Source: Pachypanchax playfairii
Taxonomy: Eukaryota; Chordata; Actinopteri; Cyprinodontiformes; Aplocheilidae
NCBI GenBank assembly: GCA_006937955.1
Contig: SSNP01000083.1
Coordinates: 1,692,867-1,756,866, forward strand
Reading direction: 5' to 3'
Length of the DNA: 64,000 bases
Part shown: positions 37,899-49,024 of the stretch, in pieces
Position numbering within the stretch: position 1 is the stretch's first letter
How the letters are laid out: every line of letters begins with the position of its first letter
Notes under the pieces: generated by a model
Databases searched by the model: none
Told to the model about the DNA's origin: nothing
Seen by the model: only the letters and a program-made list of their open reading frames with translations
Made by a program: the position numbers and the translations under genes

Positions 37899-40334
37899 TA
37901 CGTTAATCTAAACTACTAAAAGAGCAGGAACGCTGATATTAGGTGATCTGATAATCATCATAATCATTAGTTAAGCATTAAATCGTGGCTTTTTGCGGCC
38001 TGCTATAATTATAATTACTTACACCCCATCCCTTTCCCCTCCTATTTTTTTTTTTTTTTGTCTAACTTGAAAACGACCAAAGCAGAAGAGAAGTTAAACT
38101 TAATGCTGGTTTGTTTATTTTAACAGAGTATTTCACTCCTTTAATCGTGCACGTGTTATTTAAAGATTACAGGGATTAAAATGAAATTCCCAGCGCGTTC
38201 ATGGTCACCTTTCAACTACTTTCACTTGTTCCGACACGTTTCTGGTAGAAGAAATAATAATGTGACCTCCTTTTAATTAAACCACCGTCACCACGCTAAC
38301 TGACTTAAGTGCATGTTTGGAACATGTTTGTTACTCTTTTACATGCATTAACGTGTTTTCTTTATTATTATTATTAATATTATTATTATTATTTAATGAC
38401 TCAACAACTTTTTTTTCAGTCGTCTCCATATGACGTGCACGCGACGGGCATGGCCGGGGCGCTGAGTTACCCTCCTTACGGGAGTCCGGGCTACCCCTTC
38501 CAGCTCAACGACCCCGCTTACCGCAAGAATGCCACCAGGGACGCCACGGCCACCCTGAAGGCCTGGCTGCAGGAGCACAGGAAGAACCCGTACCCGACCA
38601 AAGGGGAGAAGATCATGCTGGCCATCATCACCAAGATGACGCTGACGCAGGTCTCCACCTGGTTTGCCAACGCCAGGAGGAGACTCAAGAAGGAGAACAA
38701 GATGACGTGGGCCCCTAGGAATAAGAGCGAGGACGAGGATGAGGAGGACGGGGATGGAGAGAGGAAGGAGGTGGAGCGCTCTGATAAAACCCTGGATAAC
38801 AGCGAGGCTTCAGCAGAGGATGAAGGTGGGGTGGAATGAACAATTCACCCCTTAAGTAGAGGGATGCGGGGTGCAGGGTTGGAATCCCCCCTTAATTTAC
38901 GGCTTAAGATATTTGAAATCATTTGAAGTGGAAATGTCTAATCTATAGAAATTTAATCATAAAAATTTAAAACAAACTGTTACAAAAAAAAAGACAGACC
39001 AGAAAGCCGATTTTCCGAAGTTTATTACAAATTATTTTTAATTAAAACAACAACAAAAATAAAACAAAAAAACAAAATGAGACGTGAAGAAAAACAGTTG
39101 TATTTTTCTGAACACAACTAATGACAGATCAGTGACAAAGCAGACACCTAACAGGTGAAAATGCCACTTAATGACACTCCCATGCTCATCATCATTAGAT
39201 ATGATGACGTAAAAATGGGAAATATCTGCTAGCCTAATTATAATTTACAATTTTATATAAAAAATATCATCAACTTTAGAAACTTCTCACTAATTTTTAT
39301 TAATTACAATTTGCTTTTTGTCATGAAAATATTTGTATTCTTTCATTTTTTACTTTATTTTTCATTGTTCATTTGTTTGTATTTTATTATTAATCAACAA
39401 CACAGGCAATAATGTATTCCAATTTTCTTATCTCATTTCAGGCATCAGCTTGCACGTGGACACGCTGTCAGACCACTCGTGCTCCGCGGACTCGGACGTG
39501 GAGAAGATCAGCTGTTCGGCCGAGATGAGCTCCGACCAAACGGGCGACAAATGCCACGAGGACAGCGAGGACCAGAGGCGCGAGCGCCGGCTGCAGCTTT
39601 CACCCAAAGCCGTCACCTCGTCGCCCCTGACGGGAGTGGAAGCTCCGGTTCTGGGTCACCTCCATCCCCACCACCACCACCACCTCCACCATCTCCATCA
39701 CCTCCACAGCCAGCGGGAGGATTTAGCCCGCAGCCTCGCGAACAGCAGCAGTATGAACACCAATAAATTGCCCTCGTGCCTGGACAGCAGGCCCTCTTCA
39801 GGGGCGCCTCAAAATCCCACGGTCAAACCCAAACTCTGGTCTCTGGCGGAGATTGCTACCTCGGACCAAAAGCAGCAACATCAGCAACAGGGGCAACCAA
39901 GCTGCCCCCCCTCCACCTCCTCCAGCGGCGGACTCCTCACTCCCCCCACGTCTTCCTCGACCTCCCCAGCTGCCAGCTCCCCCTCCCTTTACTCGGCCCA
40001 CTCCATCCTCGGAAGACCTATTTATTACACTTCTCCTTTTTATAACAATTACACAAACTATGGTAACTTCAGCCCCCTGCAGGGTCAGGGGATCCTGCGC
40101 TACACCAACTCCTCTGGAGTAAGTCTGGCTGCAGCAGCGGCCGCCGCCGCCGCCGCGGCTGCCGCTGCGAACGAGGGGCTCAGCTCCTCACACAGGGCTG
40201 CGGAGGGCGGCACAAACCCCAAACACAGGCCCGACTCCCCCCTCGTTAAAAACAACCCCAACCAGATCATTGTAGTTGAGCAGCAGCAGCAAAATTTCAG
40301 ACCCGCAAATTTAGAAGCGAAGAAAGGTACGTAA
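36888..40334 (+). CDS. irx2a: Iroquois homeobox transcription factor Irx2 (three coding exons)
   Basis: The spliced product is about 512 residues (human IRX2 is about 470). It opens with MSYPQGYLYQ, as vertebrate IRX2 does, and has a TALE homeodomain at about residues 112-175 with the three-residue loop insertion (PYP, 137-139) and helix 3 WFANAR (161-166, Ala at homeodomain position 50). An acidic stretch follows, then ISLHVD, a His-rich run, the Iro-box motif KPKLWSLAEIATSD, the IRX2-like RPIYYTSPFY block and a 13-Ala tract. Irx proteins are nuclear DNA-binding regulators of neural, heart and limb patterning. Introns are 37128-38419 (phase 0) and 38826-39441 (phase 1), both GT-AG. The N-terminus and the GISLHVD and YYTSPFY blocks separate it from Irx1 and Irx3-6. 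The 'a' suffix is inferred from teleost naming. The last residues are uncertain because a good splice donor lies at 40327. Confidence 0.95.
37567..37612. repeat. TG tract followed by 32-base G homopolymer
   Basis: TG repeats run straight into 32 consecutive G at 37581-37612, inside irx2 intron 1. The exact length may be affected by sequencing or assembly error. Confidence 0.9.
37858..37898. repeat. (ATA)n microsatellite in irx2 intron 1
   Basis: About 13 ATA/AAT units. Confidence 0.95.
38420..38825 (+). CDS. irx2a: irx2 coding exon 2 (homeodomain)
   Basis: The exon follows the acceptor ttttttttcag and ends at the donor gtgggg (38826). It opens with SSPYDVHATGM and contains the whole TALE homeodomain, including ATLKAWLQEHRKNPYP, TKGEKIMLAIITKM and VSTWFANARRRLKKENK, then KMTWAPRNKSEDEDEE and an acidic tail ending SAEDE. 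It ends one base into the Gly codon completed by exon 3. The open frame continuing to a stop at 38839 is intronic read-through. Confidence 0.95.
38826..39441 (+). other. irx2 intron 2
   Basis: AT-rich intron between gtgggg at 38826 and tttcag ending at 39441. It joins the homeodomain exon to the C-terminal exon with phase 1. No coding sequence or mobile element was recognised inside it. Confidence 0.9.
39442..40334 (+). CDS. irx2a: irx2 coding exon 3 (C-terminal region)
   Basis: After the acceptor tctcatttcag, this exon completes the split Gly and continues ISLHVDTLSDHSCSADSD. It includes the His-rich run encoded at 39658-39708, the Iro box KPKLWSLAEIATSD near 39826-39867, a Ser/Thr/Pro-rich stretch, RPIYYTSPFYNNYTNYGN, and 13 alanines at about 40128-40167. 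As read, it stops at TAA 40332-40334 after EAKKGT. The last codons overlap a consensus-like donor (AAAG|GTACGT, intron from 40327), and mammalian IRX2 continues beyond the corresponding KK. A short fourth exon is therefore possible; I could not identify one. Confidence 0.88.
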
Positions 40335-40435
40335 TGACGTCACGTGGTTAAAGTATGACCGAAAGAAAGAAAGAAAAAATATTTAAACTATAGTATTAAA
40401 TCTTTGAATTATGTTTCACTTTAACAGCGGATGAA

Positions 40436-40474
<39 letters not shown>

Positions 40475-41063
40475 TCTACTTGATGGACGTAAAATGAGTT
40501 GACGTCGTATCCTGTGCGGATCAACTGGTTTTCTTTAGATCACTTTGAAGTGTCATTACTGTGGAATTATGGGAGAATCCGGCCTTCTGTTTGTTTATTT
40601 GATGCATTCAAGCTACAAAAACGTTTGTTTTTAATAAAATACAGGGCAAGTGAACGTGAAAACTATTTCAGTTTAGCACTTTTCAGGAATAACCCCTTTC
40701 TTATTTCTCCCCCCCCCTTCCAAAAAAAAACAAGAAAACAAACAATTTCAGTCTGCCTGGATCCTATTGGATCATTATGAACAAAACGGACCGGCGCCTC
40801 ATCTACAACAAGCTCGCTCTTAAAAATCTGTTGCAAATATCTGCGTAAAATCCGAAACAAGGCGATTAAGAATGCGGGCCTTAAACGCAGCTTAAACAGC
40901 GCGCGTGTTTAAACTAACACACACGAACACGCACACAGTGGCAGCTTCTAGATCCAATAAGCAAAGAAATATCGCCATAGGTTTCAGCAGGAATGCGTTT
41001 TTTTTATTGTTTCCTCCGCGCGTGTGTGTGTGTGCGTGCGTGCGTGCGTGCCTGCGTGTGTAG

Positions 41064-41098
<35 letters not shown>

Positions 41099-42200
41099 CG
41101 CTCCACACCTTATCTCTCAGTTTAGGATAATTATAATTACACAGGGTCAGCCAAAAGCAAGCAAATGAGTTTGCTCTGCGCAGTCGTGCAACTTCAAATC
41201 TTTGAATTTCACTTCTAGGTAGCTGTACTCCCCCCACCCCCCGCGTGCCGCCCGATAGCCTGCAGACGTTTTTTTTACGCAGAAGGGATTTTAATCAGCA
41301 CTTACAGTAACAGTTTTTTCTTCTTCAGCCTGACAAGCTGTGTGTTTTATGGGCTCGAGGACGGTCACGCGGGGTTGGATTTTTATTTCCACGGTCTGCA
41401 GGTAGGTGTCACAATTGCTTAGAGTATATAAAACGAAGTGGGATCCAACCGTTTTTTTTTCATTACAAGCCTGACGTTTTAGTCTTTTTTTCACGCCGAA
41501 CCGGATCTGTAGTGCCACCATATTGTCGAAATGAACGCTGCTATACCTCCTCCTCTTCCTCCTCCTCCTCAGCCCTCCACATACAGACTCACACAGTGAT
41601 TGTAACATTGTCACTTTTTAAATTAGCTATTATTGTTTTTTTGTTTGTTGCTGTTTTATCATTGAGGACAACAGCCCCACGTGCTCTGTCTAAATCCAGC
41701 TCCCATTATATGTGATTTACAAGTTATTTCTCAGGTTCCTGTTGTTTGCTTATTTGCCACGATGCATTATCCCGCTAATATCCACGTGTGAAAAAAGAAA
41801 ACAACAATAACAAACATTTGGCCAGTTTGAGTCGTCTTGTTGGACCGAGCTGATCTGAAGTGAACTCCAGGACTTCAAAGTGGAAAAGCCTACATTTGAT
41901 ATTTATTTTTTTTTAAAGGACAGAGGAGCTGCCTATTATTTGTGCAAGTTGTATTGCAAAAGTGGGAAAACTTTCTGTTTGTTTTGTAAATATAAATATA
42001 TAAATATATATATAAATTATGGAGGTTTTTTTGAGAAGACATTTGAGGAAAAAAGAGCTACACAATCTTGTTATCAGGAGAACTTTTACTAATTCATATC
42101 TTTTGACTGTATATAAAATGCGCCTGTGTGGATATACTGGCGGGGTGTTATATCCATTATTCTAAAAAAAAGGAGAAAATATTAAACTCTTTTCCCAACT
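40335..42200 (+). other. irx2 downstream region: probable 3' UTR or last intron plus terminal exon
   Basis: Non-coding as far as can be seen. It includes a (GA)n run (40438-40470), a TG/GA microsatellite (41022-41098), an AATAAA at 40633-40638 and an ATTAAA at 42181-42186. The stretch 41860-42200 is AU-rich, with TAAATATAAATATATAA motifs just before the ATTAAA, which looks like the end of a transcript 3' UTR. Whether 40335-42200 is one long UTR or contains a splice into a short exon 4 cannot be decided from sequence alone. Confidence 0.4.
40438..40470. repeat. (GA)n microsatellite downstream of irx2 exon 3
   Basis: About 15 GA units, located some 100 bases past the last recognised irx2 codon. 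Confidence 0.92.
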
Positions 42201-44525
42201 GTTACATCCATCTCGGTGAGTTCTTCTTATTTTTTTCTTTTTTTGTGTGTGTGTAATTCAGTCCATTCATTATTGTTTCAGTGAGTCAGTCAGATGGAAA
42301 ATGCTTGATGAATCCCTGCATCCTGTTATGAGCTTTCACAGATTGTATTAAATCGTTTTTTGTAGGGACTCGTTTCTGGTTCGGGAATCTCCCTCGGTCC
42401 AATTTTCACGACCTTGATGGGGATAAACGACATAATTATTTCATTTTTCCCTCGTTCTCAGCTCGTTCCCTGCGCTACGTAATTATATAGATACATATAG
42501 GCTATGTTGTTTTTTTTCCAGGGTTATTAATACAGCCGAGGGAATCATTTTGGCATTATAACCCCCCCCCCCCCTCCCCCCAACACCCGACCCCCCAGCG
42601 GGGTCGTCCCGGGAGCTTTTTAGCCCGTTTCAGAATGGGTCAGCCTGCTTGCTTCATTACAGCGCGGCATCGAGCGATCCATAAAGTCTATCTGAGCATC
42701 TGCCAGCTCCAATGGGCTGTGTGATAGGCTCTAATCGGACCCTCCACCCCCCCCATCAGGACTGGGCATCATAATTATTGTGTGACACAGTTAATTAAAC
42801 AACTTAGACACAAAGCTAACCTCTTACTACATCCTTTACTATTATTATTATTATTATTGTTAGTAGTAGTAGTTGTAGTATTTTACATATTAATAAACTG
42901 TCCTTTTCAGATGTGGTCCTTATTGTCTGGCTTACTTTCAATTCCTTCCTCCAATACCCTCCCAACAATCACTGCTCCAAGCCAGACTCAAAGCTAATCC
43001 TTCATTTTCCAGTTGAATTTGAGCTTGAGTGTTGTTCAAATGTCATGGGACCCCCCACTCCCCATTCAAGGACGTAATATTTAGCCCCCATCAGAGGGGC
43101 AGTGAAGGGTAAATCCACCTAAATTCTGCTACTCTGTTTCTGAGACTGACATGGGACTTTTTAACTTGAATTCACTGTTTATTTTCCTCTAAATAGTGTC
43201 ACATTTAATCAAATTTTACTGGGGGGAAAAAGATATTTAATTTTTTAAAAGAAGAAAAAAGTTCATGGGTTATTCTTGTTTAAATTCAGCAGTGTTCTTC
43301 TTCAGATCATCACTGGCTTCCCTTTAAAAAAAACCCACCTTATTATCATTTCGCTCTCAGGCAGGCAACCTACTGTATATGGAAGTCATGAACGCTCTAG
43401 CCCCTGGCCAACTTCTTCTTTCTCAGTCCAAGTGCTTTCATTAGGAGCTGATTTATTGAAATGCACACTTTATTCTCAGGTGAGCTCCCCCAGGGACTCG
43501 ACAGCGTTGTCAAATAGCACCAGAGGCAGTCTCCGAAGCACACGGGGAGCCCTGCCTCTCTCATATTCGTTCTCTTTCCCCTCACCTGCTGCTGCTCCCT
43601 TCAAATGTCAATATTTGTTCTCAATAAAAAGAGTTATTGTTTCAGTGGAAAAAAAAAAAGAGAAGAAAAAAATTGCTCCACAACCGGTCACCTTTGAACA
43701 CATAAAAGAAAAAAAAGAACTTCCACCCTGTCTCTTTGTTTGATTGAGAGCAATGGCAGGTGAAAATAGGAACAAGGCGGCAATTGCACATGATAAACCT
43801 CAAGCTGTTAAGCCTGTTATGAAACAATTGGGAATTTATGCCACAAAATTAGTTACAACTGTGGAGAGAAATTTCCACTCCCTTTTTGAAGAGCCTGCTC
43901 TTCTGGCTCACATTCATAAAACCGGTCACAGAGGAACCCAGGCTGCCCTTGACATATTGATCCTGTAGGGTGGAACAGACTATTTACCATGTTACAGAGG
44001 CTGCTACAGAGGCCTATAGCTGTAAGCCCATGCTCTACACTGAGGTGACTATTTAAACTTATCTAGATATTCCTAATTCCACATCCTGCATATCAATTAC
44101 AGACATAATCCTCTCACACAGCTCACAAATCAGCAAGGACTAGTTGTCATTGAGGAGTCAATTGATGGTATCGTGGAGCTCACAGGCTTCAGCTGAAGAG
44201 TGCGTGGAATCACTGCTCTTATCACTGATCAAATAAGCAGCTCGTATATGCAGATAACTCATGAGCTCTTTGTATCTTTTATCCTTCTATCAAACTCATC
44301 TCCTGCAGAACACTTCAGACATCAATCTCTATGCGAACCTGCTGAAACAAAAGTTTTACTGGGGCAAGTGATGTGTTTTTTTCATAAAGTTCAGTCGGTA
44401 CTTGTAGTTGATTTCAAAGTGAGATAGATAAACTTGTTGCAGAGGCGATGGGTCAGCTGTAGATGCAAAAAAAGTCACATGAAAAGTCCGTTTGGGTAAC
44501 AGACACAGTTATCTGTCATGCAAGC
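42201..44525. other. Non-coding region 3' of irx2, candidate regulatory stretches
   Basis: No gene. Poly-C runs lie at 42561-42574, and a mixed ATT/AGT repeat at 42839-42882. Complex stretches at 42600-42790 (cagcctgcttgcttcattac and ccataaagtctatctgagca), 43370-43600 and 43740-43975 look like candidate conserved elements. The 74-codon open frame at 43744-43968 starts with ATG but has no recognisable domain. Confidence 0.5.
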
Positions 44526-44529
44526 AGAA

Positions 44530-44770
44530 CCAGTCGGAACAGCCTGAACTGGTCATCATAGTCCATCACAGGACCACATAGAGACAAACGACCATTCACA
44601 CACACCTTGGGCTAATTTAGGGTCACCAATTAACCTAACTTGCACATGTTTTGTCTATGGGAGGAAACCATACAGGGCGAACATGCAAACTCTGTGCAAA
44701 AAGGTCTCCTCTGGGAGTCGAACCTGTGACACACTTCCTGCAAGCTGTACCATGATGCTCCTGAATCCAG
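44530..44770 (-). repeat. SINE-like interspersed repeat, copy 5
   Basis: The - strand copy of the fish tRNA-type repeat: complement of gggtcaccaattaacctaac, then a middle piece around tatgggaggaaaccatacag, and a B-box-like complement near gggagtcgaacctgtg. Confidence 0.65.
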
Positions 44771-45737
44771 GATGTAATCCAGCAATCTTAAAATACCTTC
44801 TGAGATAAAAAAGAGTGTCTTTTTTCCAACAGTTATTTTTTCTGACATTTAAAGCACCATTAATTATTCAGACTTAGAATAATCAACAATCCCAACACAA
44901 TATTTACCCCCCTGCTTCAAATAAAACAAGAAAAAAGACATGAAAAGCATCAGTAGCCTTTGATTTAACTTTTCCTTTTCATCTACTCCCTTTCTGTTGC
45001 TCCTCTACCTTTCATGCTAAACCCACCTATTAAGACCCAACCATAAATATTACTGATGTTCTAACTTAGACAAAAGTGGTGCTAATATTCAACGAAGACC
45101 AAAGAGGTCGAGTGTACAAATCAGGAACAGTTGTGTTTAATAAAACACATCAAAGTGGACCAGGGGGTTGGGGTTGGGGGGGGCTTTAAAAATGAGAACA
45201 GGGTCCTGTCCTCTCGTAAAGATGTCAGCTGAAATGTTCACTACTCTGGATGATCAAGGGGTGCAAGCTGAGTGGGGCTTTAACACACTGGTCCACATGC
45301 TCCTCCACATACTGTACGTGCATCTAACTACATGCACACACACACTCATGCACGCGCGCTCCTTCAGACTGAGACGCTAATAACTGCTCATGCAATGGTT
45401 TAAACAAGGTCATTAGAAGCTCTGACTTCCACTCTTAATTAACAGTTATGTTTAATGCCTGTGGTAAGTAAACAGTCTGGAGTTGAGCATCACACCTTTG
45501 GGTTGTCAATCAGGAAAAAGTGCTAGCATGAAAAGTCTTGATAAGGAGAATGTATGTAAAATATACATGATACTATTTCTAAAACTGTAAAAATGCCATG
45601 TTGTTGGTAACTTGACTGTTTGTACTCTCAAAACTAAACAGACTCTTTTAGATGTTTTTGATTATTTTAATTTTCACTTTTTTATTTTTTACCCATTTTA
45701 TCAATATAGTGCACAATAATACTTTTCATTCTATCAA
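44771..45737. other. Intergenic, no gene seen
   Basis: AT-rich DNA with a G-run near 45165-45184. Nothing recognised. Confidence 0.6.
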
Positions 45738-46447
45738 TAGCTACGTTTACATGCGCCAAATTTCCCCAATCTGATTAAAATCTTGGTCGATCGGAATTCC
45801 GGAATCCCTGTTTACATGGACACTAACTGAAATGATCTGATCATGCCATGAGTACACATGCACCAAGCACTCAATCAGATTAAATGAGTTGAGCATGCGC
45901 ACAGCGAGTTGTCTTTCCGGGGGAAGAAAAAAAAGTAAACAAACTCCGTCCTTTCTGCACGTCTTTCCCGCCCCATCGTGTGCTCGAGCTGACTCACGCT
46001 ATCCCCAATATGGACGTTCTGCAGGTGATTACCTTTATGTTTGGGTTTTTACTGGTCGCATTAACCAAGCTAGAGGCTGAATACATATTGCTACTGCTCC
46101 TCCGCCACAGGAGAGGAGAGCAGGATGACAGGATGACTGCACCAGCAGACCACTTCTGTTTACTTCCCGCTATGTTTTCTACTTGGGTCTGTGAAAGCGG
46201 AAAGACATCACGCTGAAGTTGTACGCATGCGCAAAGGGCTCTTTTCACCCTTTCTTTCTGAATGGGTGTATACATGCACGTCTATCCGAATGAAGATCGG
46301 ACAAAACCACCCCTCTCGATCGGAAGTAAATTTCTTTCTGATCAGGCTGCATCGGATCAAAACATTCTGATTGACATGTTTACATGACGTCTTTTTTATC
46401 CGATTGGGCGTTTATTCCGATTGAATGTGCCCATGTAAACGTAGCTA
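45738..46447. mobile_element. Inverted-repeat DNA element with TAGCTACGTTTACATG ends
   Basis: The perfect 16-base inverted repeat TAGCTACGTTTACATG is at 45738-45753 and its complement at 46432-46447. The interior contains a + strand frame at 45980-46216 (MLELTHAIPNMDVLQVITFMF), which may be a remnant of a transposon-encoded first exon. Superfamily is uncertain; a Harbinger/ISL2EU-like origin is possible. Confidence 0.7.
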
Positions 46448-47384
46448 GTGTCATCACTGACTGACCCAGGTGAGGATCATCATGTTATCAGATCAGACTG
46501 TTGAAGGTGATGAAGCTACTCCATCTATTTAACGTTACATACCTACAGCAAGTCTGTACCTGTAACCAAGCAGCTCTTTCAAGGTTTATTAAATGTCTTC
46601 CATAGTGGACTTCTGCAGTCCTCCATTATGTTCAGTATTTTTTCCAAATAGATGTAGTTTGAAATAAAATATATCAGTATTTACATTTATACATATGGGC
46701 TAATTTCCTTCCTAGTTATTGTCACAACAGATTAGTTGCATAATTATAATCATTATGGGGTTCTGATGCCATAAATGCCTAGGTATTCTAATTCTCTTCT
46801 AAACAAGCCTGTAAGTTAAAAGTAAAGCGATAAGGAAACTTTTTCCCGTAGTAGTTTTTCTACATTTTCTAAGCTAAAGTAAACTGTAAGTGTTAAGAAA
46901 AAAAACCCCTGAAATACTGAAAGTTTTATGGTTTAGAATGGTCTCTCAGATGTGATTTAACTTTCTTTTCTTTTTCAACATTGTCCCTGTGCAGGTGTTT
47001 AGGCCAGCGATTGCAAAAACTCAAACATGTGAAAATGTGTTTTTCCCTTTTCCTGTCAGTATGGAGTGTTTTATAAATGAGCTCAACATGTCTCCACTAA
47101 ACCTTTTTTTTCTCTCTTTTCTCCCATTGAGTCTTCAGTGAGTCGTAGGGAAAGTGATTTATGTTAAATATATCTGACAGACTTGTCGGCTAATTAAACG
47201 AAGCTTTGCTCAAAGCTAACACTTTAGTGTCATGACTTCTAACTTGATTGTAGCTTTCAGCTGAAGCTCCTTTCACCCAGTGAAAGCACTAAATGTAAAT
47301 TTAGGGCAGACAAAAATCTGATTCTGGATGCTCATTTAATAAAACCTAGAAGATGTGCCTCAAGGCACAGTTTGAAACACTATT
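46448..47384. other. Intergenic, no gene seen
   Basis: AT-rich interval without recognisable coding, repeat ends or motifs. Confidence 0.6.
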
Positions 47385-47385
47385 G

Positions 47386-48011
47386 CCCCTTTTCCACCGA
47401 CAAATTGGCACGGCGCGCTTGAGAGCGGTACAGTACAGCGCGGATCAACTCGCTTGAGGCGGTGGAAACATAAAGCGGACGTAAGTGGGGATAGGGGCGT
47501 GCCCATCTGACTATGAAAAGTGGCGCGCAAAAGTCTTTGTCCGCGACGTCACAGCGCGTGAAAAAACAACAACAATGGCGGATATACGTGTGTTTTTGTA
47601 CTTTGCACTCTGTCTGTGATTCATTTTGGTTGGTTTGATTTTTGGTTCTTGTGGAGGAAGTCGCCATTGTCCAAAGTCAATTGTATTTTAAAATAAAATA
47701 TTTGTATGGTTGCTGGGAGTTTTTTTAAAGCCTTTTGCGGGAGCGCTTCTATATCACACCACGTGAACGCCACACACAGCCGGGCCAATCAGGGGCTACC
47801 ACTACGTAGTAGTCATGTCACTGGTAGCAGTTTACTACTACTACTACTACTACTGTCATTTAGCAGACGGTTTTATCCAATTTACTGAACCAATCAGTAG
47901 ACAGGTGGGCGTGTGGGCCCGCTTCGGACCACCGAGGAGGTGGTCTGAAAAAAGAGGCCGGGTTGGCGCAGAATGACGCGGTTAAGAACCGAGAAAGGCG
48001 GTGGAAAAGGG
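47386..48011. mobile_element. Non-autonomous inverted-repeat element with CCCTTTTCCACCG ends
   Basis: The left end CCCTTTTCCACCG is complementary to the right end CGGTGGAAAAGGG. The interior is GC-rich relative to its flanks (gcacggcgcgcttgagagcg). A (CTA)n stretch lies at 47832-47852. No transposase is present. Target duplication not resolved. Confidence 0.65.
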
Positions 48012-48728
48012 TCCGCAGGGGGCTAAAGTGAACCGAGCCGGCATATAGCTGTTTATTTTAAAAGTGCTTTAAAATGTTTCACCTCTTTATGAGCTTGTCC
48101 AGTTGCCCAAGCTGCTAGTTCTGATGTTGCAAACACATGAGCAACCATTTGAATCTGTGTAAGTATGAATTCATACAAGTTTGACATTTTCAAAACATTT
48201 TCAGCAAAAACATCATTTCCAAAGACCAGAATGCAATTGTTGAATGCTTGAAAAAACATAAATGTATGACAAAACTATTCTTCAGGCGTATGTAAAATTA
48301 TTAATGAGCTTACAGTTTATTAGAACAAAACCAGTCTTCTGTATGAAAGACAAACAGCTTGACAAACACTGCAGCTGATTTAACAAAACAAAAGCTAACT
48401 ACCAGAGCATAAAAGAAAAGAAGAAAGAAAGTATTAAACATTCACAGGTGGCAGCATCACATGGTAGCCCTCTAAAACCAGGAGAGGAACGACATCACAT
48501 TTCACACCTCAGCGCTCACTCTTGTTCATGATGATTGGGAGGCTGAAGATTGAAATGCAACTATTCAATACACCAAAAAAGTACCAGCTTTCAGTCTTCC
48601 TCCCTGCACAGGCTTTCTGGCATGCTGAGAGTTGAATGGAGTTTATGTGGATGCGCAATGAGCCTCTAATCAGAACAAGATTATTTTTTTATTTCAAATT
48701 AACGAGCAGCAACTTAGATGTAGTAAAT
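48012..48728. other. Intergenic, no gene seen
   Basis: AT-rich, with nothing recognised before the outer Tc1-like end at 48729. Confidence 0.55.
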
Positions 48729-49024
48729 GCACTGCCGGTCAAAAGTTTTAGAACACCCACATTTTTTCAGTTATTTATTTATTCCACTTCAAGTCCAATG
48801 AACAGATTGAAATGGTCCAAAGTGAGCTGCCGGAGGTTTACAAAGGTAAGGTCGCCCCAAACTGAAAAATAATATACATTTCAGAATTATACAAAAAAGG
48901 CAGTTTTCAGGGACATAAAATGGGTTATCAATATATCGCTGTCGAGCAGCAATGGAGGTTGATCCAGCCTTGAAAGCTGGTGACACTAATTCCTACTGGT
49001 TTTGCAGCTTTTTTGGATCACTTA

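Larger units (their letters stand above)
37128..38419 (+). other. irx2 intron 1
   Basis: Intron between the GT donor at 37128 and the AG acceptor ending at 38419. It contains a (TG)n tract followed by 32 consecutive G (37581-37612), an (ATA)n microsatellite at 37858-37898 and several homeopolymer T runs. No internal ORF of interest was seen. Confidence 0.9.

Noticed and set aside
39479..40122. Long open frames in other phases overlapping irx2 exon 3 (for example 39479-39766 and 39853-40122)
   Set aside because: They arise from the GC-rich, His/Pro/Ser-coding composition of the real exon. The irx2 frame is supported by homology and splice sites.
41512..41715. Possible irx2 exon 4 with a Ser-rich tail
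   Set aside because: The Ser run is a cctcct repeat. No match to the expected Irx2 C-terminus and no compelling acceptor.
43744..43968. 74-codon frame downstream of irx2 considered as a small gene
   Set aside because: No domain, no splice context and no codon evidence. Kept only as a possible conserved non-coding stretch.
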